64,000 bases of DNA from Stentor roeselii (lineage: Eukaryota; Ciliophora; Heterotrichea; Heterotrichida; Stentoridae). Position 1 is the stretch's first letter; each line of letters begins with the position of its first letter. The notes beneath the pieces are model-generated. The model saw only the letters and a program-made list of their open reading frames with translations. It was not told the origin of the DNA and made no database searches. The DNA is taken from positions 62,001 through 126,000 of the forward strand of contig RSEH01000081.1 in the NCBI GenBank assembly GCA_006503475.1, written 5' to 3'. Of the stretch, positions 11,401 to 19,153 are shown piece after piece. Both the position numbers and the translations under genes were made by a program.

Positions 11401-11885
11401 TCGAGGAAATTTATCAAACTTATGAACTTGCCCTGGGGTCTTTTTACAAAAATGAAGAATACGACGTGGCTCAATGGACAGTCTTGACGCTTATCTCTTT
11501 GATCCTCTGCATCATCATTTTCAACATCATGATTTCTCTCATTGGCGACAGCTTTGAAAAGGTCCAAACTGATTCTTTATCCGCAGACACCCAAGAGTTA
11601 CTTGAAATGATTTTTGAAGTCGAAAACATGATCGTCACTCGAAGAGATAGAAACTTTATTTATTACTTTCACTTCGCTGATAATTACTTCAAAGATGAAG
11701 TCGACTCTTGGGAAGGAAGAATACGACTTCTCACCAAATGCTTCGAAAGGATGAGTCTTAAACAAAGGAAGCAGATGAGAGAAGAAGCTGATGAATTCGA
11801 TAAAAAAACTAAAAATGCTGTCGCTCTTGAAAGGAAATTGGAAAAAATGGCTAAATTACTTACTCCAAGTCGAAAAGTAGAATAA
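8469..11885 (+). CDS. WD40-repeat / TRP-like ion channel fusion protein
   Basis: 1138 residues from ATG 8469; the frame is open further upstream but only by overlapping the kinase gene, so this ATG is preferred. Residues about 40-570 carry WD40-type repeats (for example IRLWDLES, LRIWNLYD, IYIWKVFD), enough for two beta-propellers. A helical linker follows, ending in KYKWEAAKFPMY, reminiscent of the pre-S1 region of TRPV channels. Six transmembrane segments lie at about 815-1055: an Arg-bearing S4-like helix (CIRGISYFRIFARTRYLIRLL), a pore-loop-like stretch (YELALGSFYKNEEYD) and S6 ending NIMISLIGDSFEKVQ. The cytosolic tail is charged. By family it should be a cation channel whose opening is set by the N-terminal scaffold; ion and stimulus are unknown. 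A paralogue lies at 19.2-23.1 kb. Confidence 0.88.
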   Translation: MEKIVGFVTGRMSKEVPVEEELNSINEAMEKTREFILAKAVHTLGPSNFTNILIAGNDVNYSTSSGNICCYNMTTIKIVDDTFFPFSIDRFVIDGDLLGIASAKEFKLFSYPEYKSLYSLQIDVVEVQAGIYSASRCGKVHQWDADQSTLLYDSDESISSFRLTQNGLFLLGESLKVVDISKNLEIFRKDERYRALEVSCEYLVLLRDEGIEVMDLKSFDVVNYFKQSNPICLSISAASDFLAVGFEDHIIRVFDLIKTRKEITMRGHSGKILQVKISPCSNFIASISDDLHLKVWSFPDFPEETTIPSSSKVTLIYFHGADLIVCKGDNKVYSYSEDLIELFEMKSTGMSAATFNTFLLVGDEIGFVYLFETQSKKLIIDIKAHNGAVRGLAINDKRVITGGADSEIYIWKVFDQLGQDLDLSSKVRLIGHQQAIWKIEMREEVLISGSADNTIRLWDLESLNEIGRINSTISAMAVGNQLVTGDFEGELRIWNLYDLDLESCISAHTARITGINYVNRFIFSSAVDGNVVVTSADYRVVYSKLCFKDAILSLHVNEKCIIIGFKNKMVIKNNSFFEEKIRVLGPVDLVQNFLLYIKELLLQRNPKHNPTMDQFLILPYYINTLHIYTYLCLGNYLTSSLENFSPLIANPFSPLCYSVYCDLKSIRGVLLNNIIQSGELNPYIFKLVEPHLVKMNLQGLDELYDLYEAAYMQVSRKYLPKTCSKEVKLPITKAVKYQRIQKEDFFNDDDLCEGVPLLYKENYLGIYMNLGSTKSLEFIESLIKCPNPQVLRASFIQDMVKYKWEAAKFPMYIQTWMYYFYIITLSVYLQWFKRDFYCLTILVSTNLLLTIYEVFQMIVFKSYFSSVWNYLDWIRSFLFYGYAITEFTLLLTKDTQNTSQDNQSSIDDYILELLLVTSCIRGISYFRIFARTRYLIRLLQESIEGILGYFVFFSYFIIAFSIINYVNDIKLGKTPSQIEEIYQTYELALGSFYKNEEYDVAQWTVLTLISLILCIIIFNIMISLIGDSFEKVQTDSLSADTQELLEMIFEVENMIVTRRDRNFIYYFHFADNYFKDEVDSWEGRIRLLTKCFERMSLKQRKQMREEADEFDKKTKNAVALERKLEKMAKLLTPSRKVE

Positions 11886-11887
11886 TA

Positions 11888-13363
11888 ATGGAAATTTTTA
11901 AGGAATTACAAGGAAAAATCATGGGAAGTTTAAAAAATTTTAAGAAAATTTGCTCGTGCTCTGAAATCTCTCGAGAACCTAGCGTTATTCATCATTTTTA
12001 CGAGAATGCGATAAACAAGCCGAGTAAATTCATCCTGTTACCTCAAAAGGTTCTGAATGAGCAGGATTCTTTAGAAGTCTCTGAAGTTTCTAACTCTTCA
12101 GAACTTGATATCAATGAAAACTTTCCAAGTTCTGAAAAAGTTTGTTTTTTATGCATGATTGATGAAGACTTGATAAAATTAAGTTGTGATCATTATGTTT
12201 GTGACACTTGTATTTGCAACTTACTTGAAACTGAGACTTTTAAGAAAAAAGTAGAGATTCTTAGATGTCCTTGCAAAACTATCATCACTTCAAATCTTTT
12301 TCAAGAGAAAGTCTTGGAAGAAACTCTTATTCTTTACCTTGACGCTCTTAAGACCTTTAAAGAAAAAGATGAAAAAGGCCAGGTCTGCGTCGTTTGTGGT
12401 TTTTCTCATCAGTTAAGTTGCTCTGAGTTTTACAGAGAAAGTAAAAAATTGATGAAATGCTCTGTTTGTAAAGGAAATGATGAAGAGTATCTCTTGCAAT
12501 GCAAACATTCTTATTGCTCTTCTTGTTTAAGGGCTCTTGTTAGGAATATCTTTGAAAGTGACCCTTTTGCTAATATCATGTGTGGACTTTGCCTTCATCA
12601 AAAGATTATCATTCCTTTGTGGATGCTTCAAAACTGCTTCGGAAGACCCAGCAACTATCTAAGGACAAAACAAGCTTATATTGAAAATGGAATCTTATCA
12701 CCTAAACTTGAATGTTTAATATGCAATAATGTGGAAAATATGAATAAAGTCATTACTCTTTCCTGTAATCATCAATTTTGCAAGGTTTGTGTCTCGGGAT
12801 ATGTGGAGAATAAGATAAATGAAATGAAAGTCAGGAATAATGAACTCACTTGCCCATTATGTGAAACTGAAATCGAACCTTTAGTGATCCAAGACTGTGT
12901 AAGTTCTCATCAATATGCTAATTACTTAGAACTTACTATTAAGAAGTACAAACCTTCAAGTCCCTTATCAAAAATCGAATGGTGCCTGGAGTGCGGTGTA
13001 GCTTTTACACATAAATTAAAAGAAAACGCTTTTTGTCCGAATTGTTCAGGGGCTATACAAGTGGAAAAAAATGAGAGTGATATAAAAAGAGGGAAGAAAA
13101 GAATTAAAGAGGAAAATAATCCAGTTGAGGTGACTCCTGAACTTCCAGACAATGTCTTGATATGCCCGTCATGCAAAAATGGTTCAGTGAAGGACTCAGG
13201 CTGTAACTTTATACAGTGCAAATGGCCTGATTGCGAGATTTTTTACTGTAGCCTGTGCAAAAGAAGGTTAAAAGTAATTATTATATAGGAGAATGAACAT
13301 TATAGTCATTTTGGGAAATATGGCCCTTTTGGAAAGTACTGCGAATCTCTAGGTCCCTTTTAA
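11888..13363 (+). CDS. RBR-like E3 ubiquitin ligase with extra RING-type clusters
   Basis: 486 residues in two exons. Four Cys/His clusters are visible: CFLCMIDEDLIKLSCDHYVC, then CSVCKGNDEEYLLQCKHSYC, then a RING1-like CLICNNVENMN...CNHQFCKVC...CPLC with the long loop usual for RBR ligases, and a RING2/Rcat-like end (ICPSCKNGSVKDSGCNF...CSLC). The Cys in SGCNF (about residue 439) sits where RBR enzymes carry their catalytic Cys. The 15-nt intron at 13274-13288 interrupts Rcat; splicing adds ENEHYSHFGKYGPFGKYC and so supplies the final His and Cys. The IBR between RING1 and RING2 is hard to see (only CLECG...CPNC). The ATG lies 2 bp after the channel stop; the next gene starts 16 bp downstream. 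Confidence 0.82.
13274..13288 (+). other. 15-nt intron, phase 0 (RBR gene)
   Basis: gtaattattatatag. Removal joins CKRRLK to ENEHYSHFGKYGPFGKYC, completing the last metal-binding cluster; retention ends the protein at the TAG. A at position 10. Confidence 0.88.
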
Positions 13364-13379
13364 GTAATAATAAGTAATA

Positions 13380-14450
13380 ATGATTTCAGAAGATATTAGT
13401 CGTCGCATCCTCAACTTACACTACAACCAGACCACAGTATCTTATATATAGTCTACTCTCGCTGTCGGCACCACGCGAGGATTCAAAGTTCTGAGCTTGG
13501 AAAATGGTGAGGTGGTGATTTCAAGGGAGGAAGATAAGAAGTTCTCAGGAGGGTTTTCGATAGTTCGGCCAGTATTCACAACTCCCTTATACTGCATCGT
13601 GGGTTCCTCAGCAAACCCTCGGTATCCTCTAAACACAGTTTTCTTCTGGGACGACCATCAATCTCAGACAATCGCTGAAATCCACTTCAGGTCCGAAGTA
13701 AGAAACGTTCTGATTCGACGAGACAAAGCCGTGATAGTCCTTTCCCACTGCACATACGTTTACATGCTTAACAGTCTAAAGGCCGTGTCCTGCATCGAGA
13801 CGTGCGAGAACTCCAAAGGCGCAGCAGCGATGAGTTTCGATAAAGACTTATTCGTTCTTCTCACCCTCGCCCAAGACCCGGGCACAGTGAGAGTCGAAAA
13901 CGGTTCAAATGAAGAAATAAAATCAGTCCAAATGCATGAAAATCCAATTTCCTGCCTTGCCATTGACTTTATAGGAAAAATCGCTGCAAGTGCCTCAGAA
14001 CAAGGAACAATTATCAGGGTTTTCGATACTTGGACCTTGGAAGTCTTGCATGAACTTCGAAGAGGTACAAGTCCTGCACAGATCTCTTCGATTTCTTTTA
14101 GTCCTTCTGGGAATATTCTGGCAGTCACTAGTAACAAGTCGACTTTACATGTGTGGAAACTGGAAAAAAAAGAAAAGTCGTTAGGGGGAATGTTTTCGAA
14201 GTACTTGCCTGGATATTTTCAGTTTAGTCGGAGTCTTGGAAAGCTGAGTTTGAAGAGTGAGATCGAGTGGACCTGCCCTTTTTCTGAGGACTTTGGACCC
14301 AAATGCTCTTTTTTAAATGAAAATGAACTCTTTGTCGCTTGTCTTGATGGAAATTTACTGAAATGTGTACTAGACCTAGCCAGTGGCAGTATTCACATAA
14401 AGGAAAACAAGGTGTTTTTCGACATATCTACAGGAAGTGTGTTGTTTTAG
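13380..14450 (+). CDS. PROPPIN (Atg18/WIPI family) phosphoinositide-binding beta-propeller
   Basis: 351 residues in two exons. The 19-codon first exon (MISEDISRRILNLHYNQTT) joins through a 15-nt intron to STLAVGTTRGFKVL, matching the FNQD...AVGT..GF start of WIPI/Atg18 proteins. Further landmarks: GGFSIVRPVF, SSANPRYPLNTVFFWDD, and LRRG at about residues 221-224, the position of the L/FRRG motif that binds PI3P or PI(3,5)P2, followed by SFSPSGNILAVTS and HVWKL. Length fits WIPI3/WIPI4 (about 350). Expected role: recruitment of autophagy or endolysosomal machinery to PI3P membranes. The gene begins 16 bp after the RBR stop and converges on a Myb gene 20 bp away. Confidence 0.9.
13437..13451 (+). 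other. 15-nt intron, phase 0 (PROPPIN gene)
   Basis: gtatcttatatatag. Removal restores the conserved N-terminal PROPPIN blade (NQTT|STLAVGTTRGF). A at position 10. Confidence 0.9.
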
Positions 14451-14470
14451 TTTCTAATGTTAAATTTAAT

Positions 14471-15151
14471 TTAAAATATTGAGAAAACTTCATTGTCTTC
14501 ATCGAATTCATCAAAAACCTGGTCAATGTCCATACTTCCGTTGTTATAAATGTTATCTTCTATAGGGTCCAGGTCAGAGTACTCCAGGGTAGACAGTGAC
14601 AAGTTGTCTTGTTCCAGGGCCTGTTCGCTGAAATCACTGTTATTCCTTTCCTTACAAATTTTCGACTTCCACTTTTTATTCAAAGCTGCCAAAATCTGAG
14701 CTGAAAGCAACAAATCACATTCTTTTATCTGATCTCTCAAAGCGTCGAAGCCGTAAAGTTTCCTGTAGTGCTTCTTCAATGTTGAGTAGAAATGGTTCTT
14801 AATTGAATTGTCAGTTCGGCCTGGTAAGAGTCTTGCGATTTCAGCCCATTTGTTCCCCAGCTCAAGGTGTCCTTGGAATAAAGTGATTTCCTCGGAAAGC
14901 TCCCAATTCACCTTCTTCACTGATGGGTTTAAATGATTGTGCCAACGTTCACGGCATTGCTTTCCACTACGGCCTCGGATACTGAAATCTGACTCCAATC
15001 GCTTCGCGATTATCGCCCATTGCTGGGTCCCGTTAGATGATACTAAGGAACGGATTGCTTCGTCTTCTGAAAGAGTCCAAGGCTTTCTTTTTTGTTGGGT
15101 TTTAAGCTGCTTTAACTGTACTTTTGAGTTGTCGACGTTTGCTTTAACCAT
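14471..15151 (-). CDS. R2R3-type Myb DNA-binding protein
   Basis: 226 residues. Two Myb repeats at about residues 22-125: [15 protein letters not shown]...[12 protein letters not shown] and [43 protein letters not shown]. Both helix-turn-helix recognition segments and most of the spaced Trp residues are kept. The C-terminal 100 residues are acidic and Ser/Asp-rich, as in an activation or interaction region. It probably binds DNA as a nuclear transcription factor; targets are unknown. Its stop lies 20 bp from the PROPPIN stop (convergent). A second Myb gene of the same type is at 55.9-56.7 kb. Confidence 0.92.
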   Translation of the reverse strand: MVKANVDNSKVQLKQLKTQQKRKPWTLSEDEAIRSLVSSNGTQQWAIIAKRLESDFSIRGRSGKQCRERWHNHLNPSVKKVNWELSEEITLFQGHLELGNKWAEIARLLPGRTDNSIKNHFYSTLKKHYRKLYGFDALRDQIKECDLLLSAQILAALNKKWKSKICKERNNSDFSEQALEQDNLSLSTLEYSDLDPIEDNIYNNGSMDIDQVFDEFDEDNEVFSIF

Positions 15152-15496
15152 ATCGTTAAATTTTTAATTTATTGGCTGGGAATTTACTATGGGAGAAAGT
15201 TTTTGCAAGATGGAATCGATTATCAGAAGCTGGACCTGACACCCAACTGGCGGTTAGATTATTTGAAAATTTATATAATCTTTTTGCGCACTTTTTTCTT
15301 TCACAAAATCCGACCAGATGGTCTAGAGACTGGGTAGCTAACTAAAAATTCACAATAAAAGTAAAAAACCAATAAAACTTCTCTTTTTTCCCTCGACTAC
15401 TTTACCATCCTATCTTTTTCTTCCGTTTTTCTCTTATTTTTTCTGAACTCGTAAAACTATCAGATCTTGATCTCTAAAAGATCATCTCTAGTAAAA
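15152..15496. promoter_or_regulatory. Divergent promoter region between Myb and RPB5
   Basis: 345 bp between two outward-facing genes. The RPB5 side is C/T-rich and G-poor (ttccctcgactactttacc...) and the Myb side is the mirror image, so both promoters should lie here. No named motif is recognised. Confidence 0.45.
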
Positions 15497-16111
15497 ATGG
15501 ATCCTGAAGAGCTAAACAGGCTATACCGTGTCTGGAGCACTTTAATGAAAATGCTGAACGACCGAGGTTACAACGTTCCAGAAAACATGCTACAAATGAG
15601 TCTCAACTCTTTAAAGCAAAGATTTGTTGACAAGAAAAGTCGCGAATGTCTTATTTCGTACTTCGCCAAAATTGACGACCCTGACACGAAAATAATGATT
15701 TACTTTGATGACAACCCGCGAATCACTGTTCCCATCATCGCGACGATCGCGCAAAGAATGCACAAAGATTCCATTAAAAGGACTTTGATGGTCGGGAAAG
15801 GCACCATCACTCCTTCAGCGAAGCAGGCGATTATTGAGGTCCAGTCACATTTCGTTATAGAGTTTTTTGAAGAAAAGGAACTGCTGGTTAATATCATGGA
15901 GCATGAACTTGTTCCTCATCATATTGTCATGACTGAAGTTGAAAAGCAGGCATTGCTGAAGAGGTACCGTGTCAAGGAAAGCCAACTTCCTAAGATTCAG
16001 ATAAATGATCCTGTTTCGAGACATTATGGACTTAGCAAGGGACAGGTACTCAAGATTATTCGCACTAGTGAAACTGCGGGAAAGTATATAACGTATAGAA
16101 TTGCTGTTTAG
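15497..16111 (+). CDS. RPB5: RNA polymerase subunit RPB5 (RPABC1), shared by Pol I, II and III
   Basis: 204 residues from ATG 15497 (MDPEELNRLYRVW, matching the MDDEEETYRLWKIR-like start of other RPB5 proteins); an ATG ten codons upstream exists but the family start is preferred. The C-terminal half is nearly invariant: HELVPHHIVMTEVEKQALL, QLPKIQINDPVSRHYGL, KGQVLKIIRTSETAGKYITY. The N-terminal jaw domain includes LMKMLNDRGY. Length is close to the human protein (210). It is a core nuclear subunit of all three polymerases. It stands alone, flanked by spacers. Confidence 0.97.
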   Translation: MDPEELNRLYRVWSTLMKMLNDRGYNVPENMLQMSLNSLKQRFVDKKSRECLISYFAKIDDPDTKIMIYFDDNPRITVPIIATIAQRMHKDSIKRTLMVGKGTITPSAKQAIIEVQSHFVIEFFEEKELLVNIMEHELVPHHIVMTEVEKQALLKRYRVKESQLPKIQINDPVSRHYGLSKGQVLKIIRTSETAGKYITYRIAV

Positions 16112-16476
16112 GTTATTGAATTTTTTAGATTAGGAGGAAAGATATGAAATTTTTTACTTTTTAATATGGTTTTGGTATTTGGATTGATTTTTTAGGGTAA
16201 TTTAATGGCTCGAAAGCCAAGATCCATAAAAAACACAAACCACCAATGAACTAAACTTCAAATTTCCCTTCTAATCCAACTTTTCTCTTTAAAATCCAAA
16301 ACCAAAAAAATTAAGAATCCCTATTAATCCGACGAATTACCAATATTTGAAACCATGAAAATTTTCTATTATCTTCTAATCCTCAACCCTAAATCCGATA
16401 CCCCCAAAAACCTTCCATATCCATTAACCCTCATCCAAAATCCCTGAAAATCCAAACCCAGTTGGTTTTAATAATA
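16112..16476. promoter_or_regulatory. Spacer between RPB5 and histidine kinase, with composition switch
   Basis: The first ~90 bases after RPB5 are G/T-rich and C-poor; the last ~260 bases before the kinase are C/A-rich and G-poor. The switch falls at a small hairpin (16206-16219: stem tggct/agcca, loop cgaa). I infer 3' flank, then promoter or 5' UTR. No other motif is recognised. Confidence 0.4.
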
Positions 16477-18594
16477 ATGGATACGAAATATAATGATTCA
16501 GTTCTCTCAGAAATGTGGAAAAGTAAAATCGAGTCATGTAACAACCGTTTGAAACTTGCAAACTATTCCAACATCTTCATCGTAGCCTTCCAAGTATCTT
16601 TGGAATTTTATTATCACGGAGTATTCAACGAAATTCACTCAAAAATCCTAATGACGATAACTTACGGTCTTTACTTCGTATTCATGGCCATGTCAAGGAA
16701 GAGTCTTTACTACACAGCAATTCTTTCCTTCTTATACGGTGAAATTTCCATCTTAATCCTTTTAAGTGTTTCTTTTTTCAGTAAAGGCAACTACGGTATT
16801 CCATTCTCATTGTTAAACACTTTGCTGGTAATGTTTTTCCAGAGTTACTTATTCGTGAGTATCAAAGGAATCGTGATTTTTACAATAAAATTCGCAGGAG
16901 AACTTCTCTTTTTCGCATATTTTTCAGGTTTCTTCCAGAAACACATGGATGAATGGAGCATTACTTGTCTAATCACAACTCCTGTTTACCTAGGCCTGTG
17001 CATGTATTTTGACTATCAACAAGACATCAAGTTGATCAACACCAAACAGCAGGTAGAGACGAGCATGGACAAAATCGAGTACATTGTTGGAGCGATTCCA
17101 GACGGCATCATTGTCATGGACAATGATCTTAAAACAGTCTTTTACAATGCTCGAATGAAAGAAATTACGAGTGGCGCTGATACTTTGAACTACTTGTCAG
17201 GACTTCAGTACTATTCCCGCATTGGCAAGCAAAAAACGAATTTTATCTTAGATGATATTTTACAGGCTTTTAATGATGACTTCGGAAGTGACTTGAATCT
17301 TGGAGTCACGAAGAAAAGTGACAAGTTGATTGAATGGAAGGGGAAGGTAATCAAGTGGGACTCGAAAACTTGTGTCATTCTTTATGCTAGAGACATCACT
17401 CGTATTATGAACCTGGAAAATGAAAGTAAGGAAAATAAGTACAAGTCTTTGTTGTTAAGAACAGTCTCTCATGAACTCAGAACTCCGACGAATGCAGTTT
17501 TAACAGTCGCCGAGCTGATGAAGGAAAGTGAAACTCTTCCAAAGGAGCATCAAGAACAAGTGAACATCATTTATTGCTCTTGTTCTTATCTCCTCTGCCT
17601 CATCAACGACCTACTCGACTACTCTCAGATGGTTGCAGGATGTCTAAAAATCTGCATCATCCAGTTCAACCTGTCGAAACTCATCGAAGACTGCCTGAAA
17701 CTCATCAAAATCCAAATCCGCAGCAGACCAATCGACTTGAAATTTAACATCGACTCAAAAATCCCAGCAACTATTTCAACTGACCCAAACCGTCTAAAGC
17801 AAATTCTTCTAAACCTCCTGGGAAATTCACTGAAGTTCACCTTATCAGGAACAATTACTCTTGACGTTCAAATCAACGAAGAAAAGCTGATTTTTTCAAT
17901 TCTAGACACAGGAATCGGAATCCCTTCACATAAACTTTCATCACTTTTTCAACAATTCGGAAAAATAGAAAGCTCGATGGCGCTTAACCCGCAAGGGGCG
18001 GGTTTAGGTCTTTTTATATCGAATATGCTTACATTTCGACTGGGTGGCAGTGGAATCGCAGTGACTTCTGAAGAAGACATCGGGTCTTGCTTCAAATTTG
18101 CGATAACGATGGTGGAGTCCACTACTGGCATATTTGAAGTAGGCAAGTACCCGCAAGGCTTCGTCAGGCCTGACTTGGCTTCTGGGAATGACAAGAACTT
18201 GTCTTTGAGTATCTTGATTGTTGATGATACTCATTTCAATGTCATGGCTATTCAACAGATATTGGATAAAGAAGGCATCAAGTCGGAATATGCCATGAAT
18301 GGAGAGGAAGCTATTGAAAAGGTCAAGGCCAAGACTTATGACTTGATTCTTATGGACTGTGAAATGCCTTTGCTTGATGGATGGGAAACCACGCAAAAAC
18401 TTAAAAATATGCAGGCTTGTGGAGATATTGAAAAACTTCCGAGAATTTTAGGAAATACTTCGCATAGCTTTCATGATATTAGGGAAAAATGTCTTAGTGT
18501 CGGCATGGATGATGTCATTGTTAAACCTTGTCCGAGGGAAGATCTTGTTAATGCTGTTAAAATTTGGGCTTTGAAGGATAGGGATAATTTTTAA
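16477..18594 (+). CDS. Membrane hybrid sensor histidine kinase with receiver domain
   Basis: 705 residues from ATG 16477. About five or six hydrophobic helices at residues 20-185, then a PAS-like segment (VGAIPDGIIVMDNDLKTVFYN). The dimerisation/phosphoacceptor domain has VSHELRTP with His332. The ATPase domain shows DPNRLKQILLNLLGNSLKFT (N box), DTGIGIP (G1) and GAGLGLFISN (G2). The C-terminal receiver contains IVDD, the phosphoacceptor Asp627 in LILMDCEMP, and KPC near the end. So it should autophosphorylate on His and pass phosphate to its own Asp, with a His phosphotransfer protein as onward partner; none is seen here. Ligand unknown. Eukaryote-like flanks and base composition argue against bacterial contamination. 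Confidence 0.93.
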   Translation: MDTKYNDSVLSEMWKSKIESCNNRLKLANYSNIFIVAFQVSLEFYYHGVFNEIHSKILMTITYGLYFVFMAMSRKSLYYTAILSFLYGEISILILLSVSFFSKGNYGIPFSLLNTLLVMFFQSYLFVSIKGIVIFTIKFAGELLFFAYFSGFFQKHMDEWSITCLITTPVYLGLCMYFDYQQDIKLINTKQQVETSMDKIEYIVGAIPDGIIVMDNDLKTVFYNARMKEITSGADTLNYLSGLQYYSRIGKQKTNFILDDILQAFNDDFGSDLNLGVTKKSDKLIEWKGKVIKWDSKTCVILYARDITRIMNLENESKENKYKSLLLRTVSHELRTPTNAVLTVAELMKESETLPKEHQEQVNIIYCSCSYLLCLINDLLDYSQMVAGCLKICIIQFNLSKLIEDCLKLIKIQIRSRPIDLKFNIDSKIPATISTDPNRLKQILLNLLGNSLKFTLSGTITLDVQINEEKLIFSILDTGIGIPSHKLSSLFQQFGKIESSMALNPQGAGLGLFISNMLTFRLGGSGIAVTSEEDIGSCFKFAITMVESTTGIFEVGKYPQGFVRPDLASGNDKNLSLSILIVDDTHFNVMAIQQILDKEGIKSEYAMNGEEAIEKVKAKTYDLILMDCEMPLLDGWETTQKLKNMQACGDIEKLPRILGNTSHSFHDIREKCLSVGMDDVIVKPCPREDLVNAVKIWALKDRDNF

Positions 18595-19153
18595 TGTTGT
18601 AATTTTCATCGATTGGATTGGTTTATGTGGCCTTTGGTTTAGTGATTTGGTTGAATTAGGTGTTGATTTAAATAAAGTTAGCTTGCTAGATTAATGAATG
18701 AATGGCAAGATGATAAAAAGAATTATAAAGAGTGGCCTTAATTAGAAAATCGTCAAACTAGCAAATAGAACACAATTTCGAAGTAAATACTTCATGAAAT
18801 TCTAAATTTAGATGGGATATATAAATGGGAGGTTCTAAAACTGATTTCTTACTTCATTATAAGAATAATTTTAAAGCTGGTAAAAAATTCATACCATTCT
18901 ATGTTTTAAGACTATTAAAACAATTAGTTCACAAAAAATAGTAAGAGAATTCATAAAAGAGCCCAAAATTTATTTTTTTATCGTTTCAAAATTTCAAGTC
19001 GAATAGAACAAAGTAACAAAATTGATTAAATGAATAATAATTAATAGGATCAGAAAAAAAGTAATGCAAAATATATTAGTCTCTACTAAAATCTTCATTA
19101 GGGTATAGCTAAAAATTTACATTTTATCTCACTAGACAAATTTTCTAATATAA
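18595..19153. other. AT-rich spacer, no gene seen
   Basis: 559 bp between two plus-strand genes. No open frame, tRNA or repeat is recognised. It must contain the promoter of the channel gene that starts at 19154. Confidence 0.45.

Noticed and set aside
16462-16476. Upstream TTG start of the histidine kinase frame
   Set aside because: Non-ATG initiation is not expected; ATG 16477 follows a typical taataata context.
16477-18594. Bacterial contamination as a source of the histidine kinase
   Set aside because: It is embedded between clear eukaryotic genes (RPB5, WD40-channel) in the same sequence, with the same flank composition and no bacterial-type neighbours or ribosome-binding sites.
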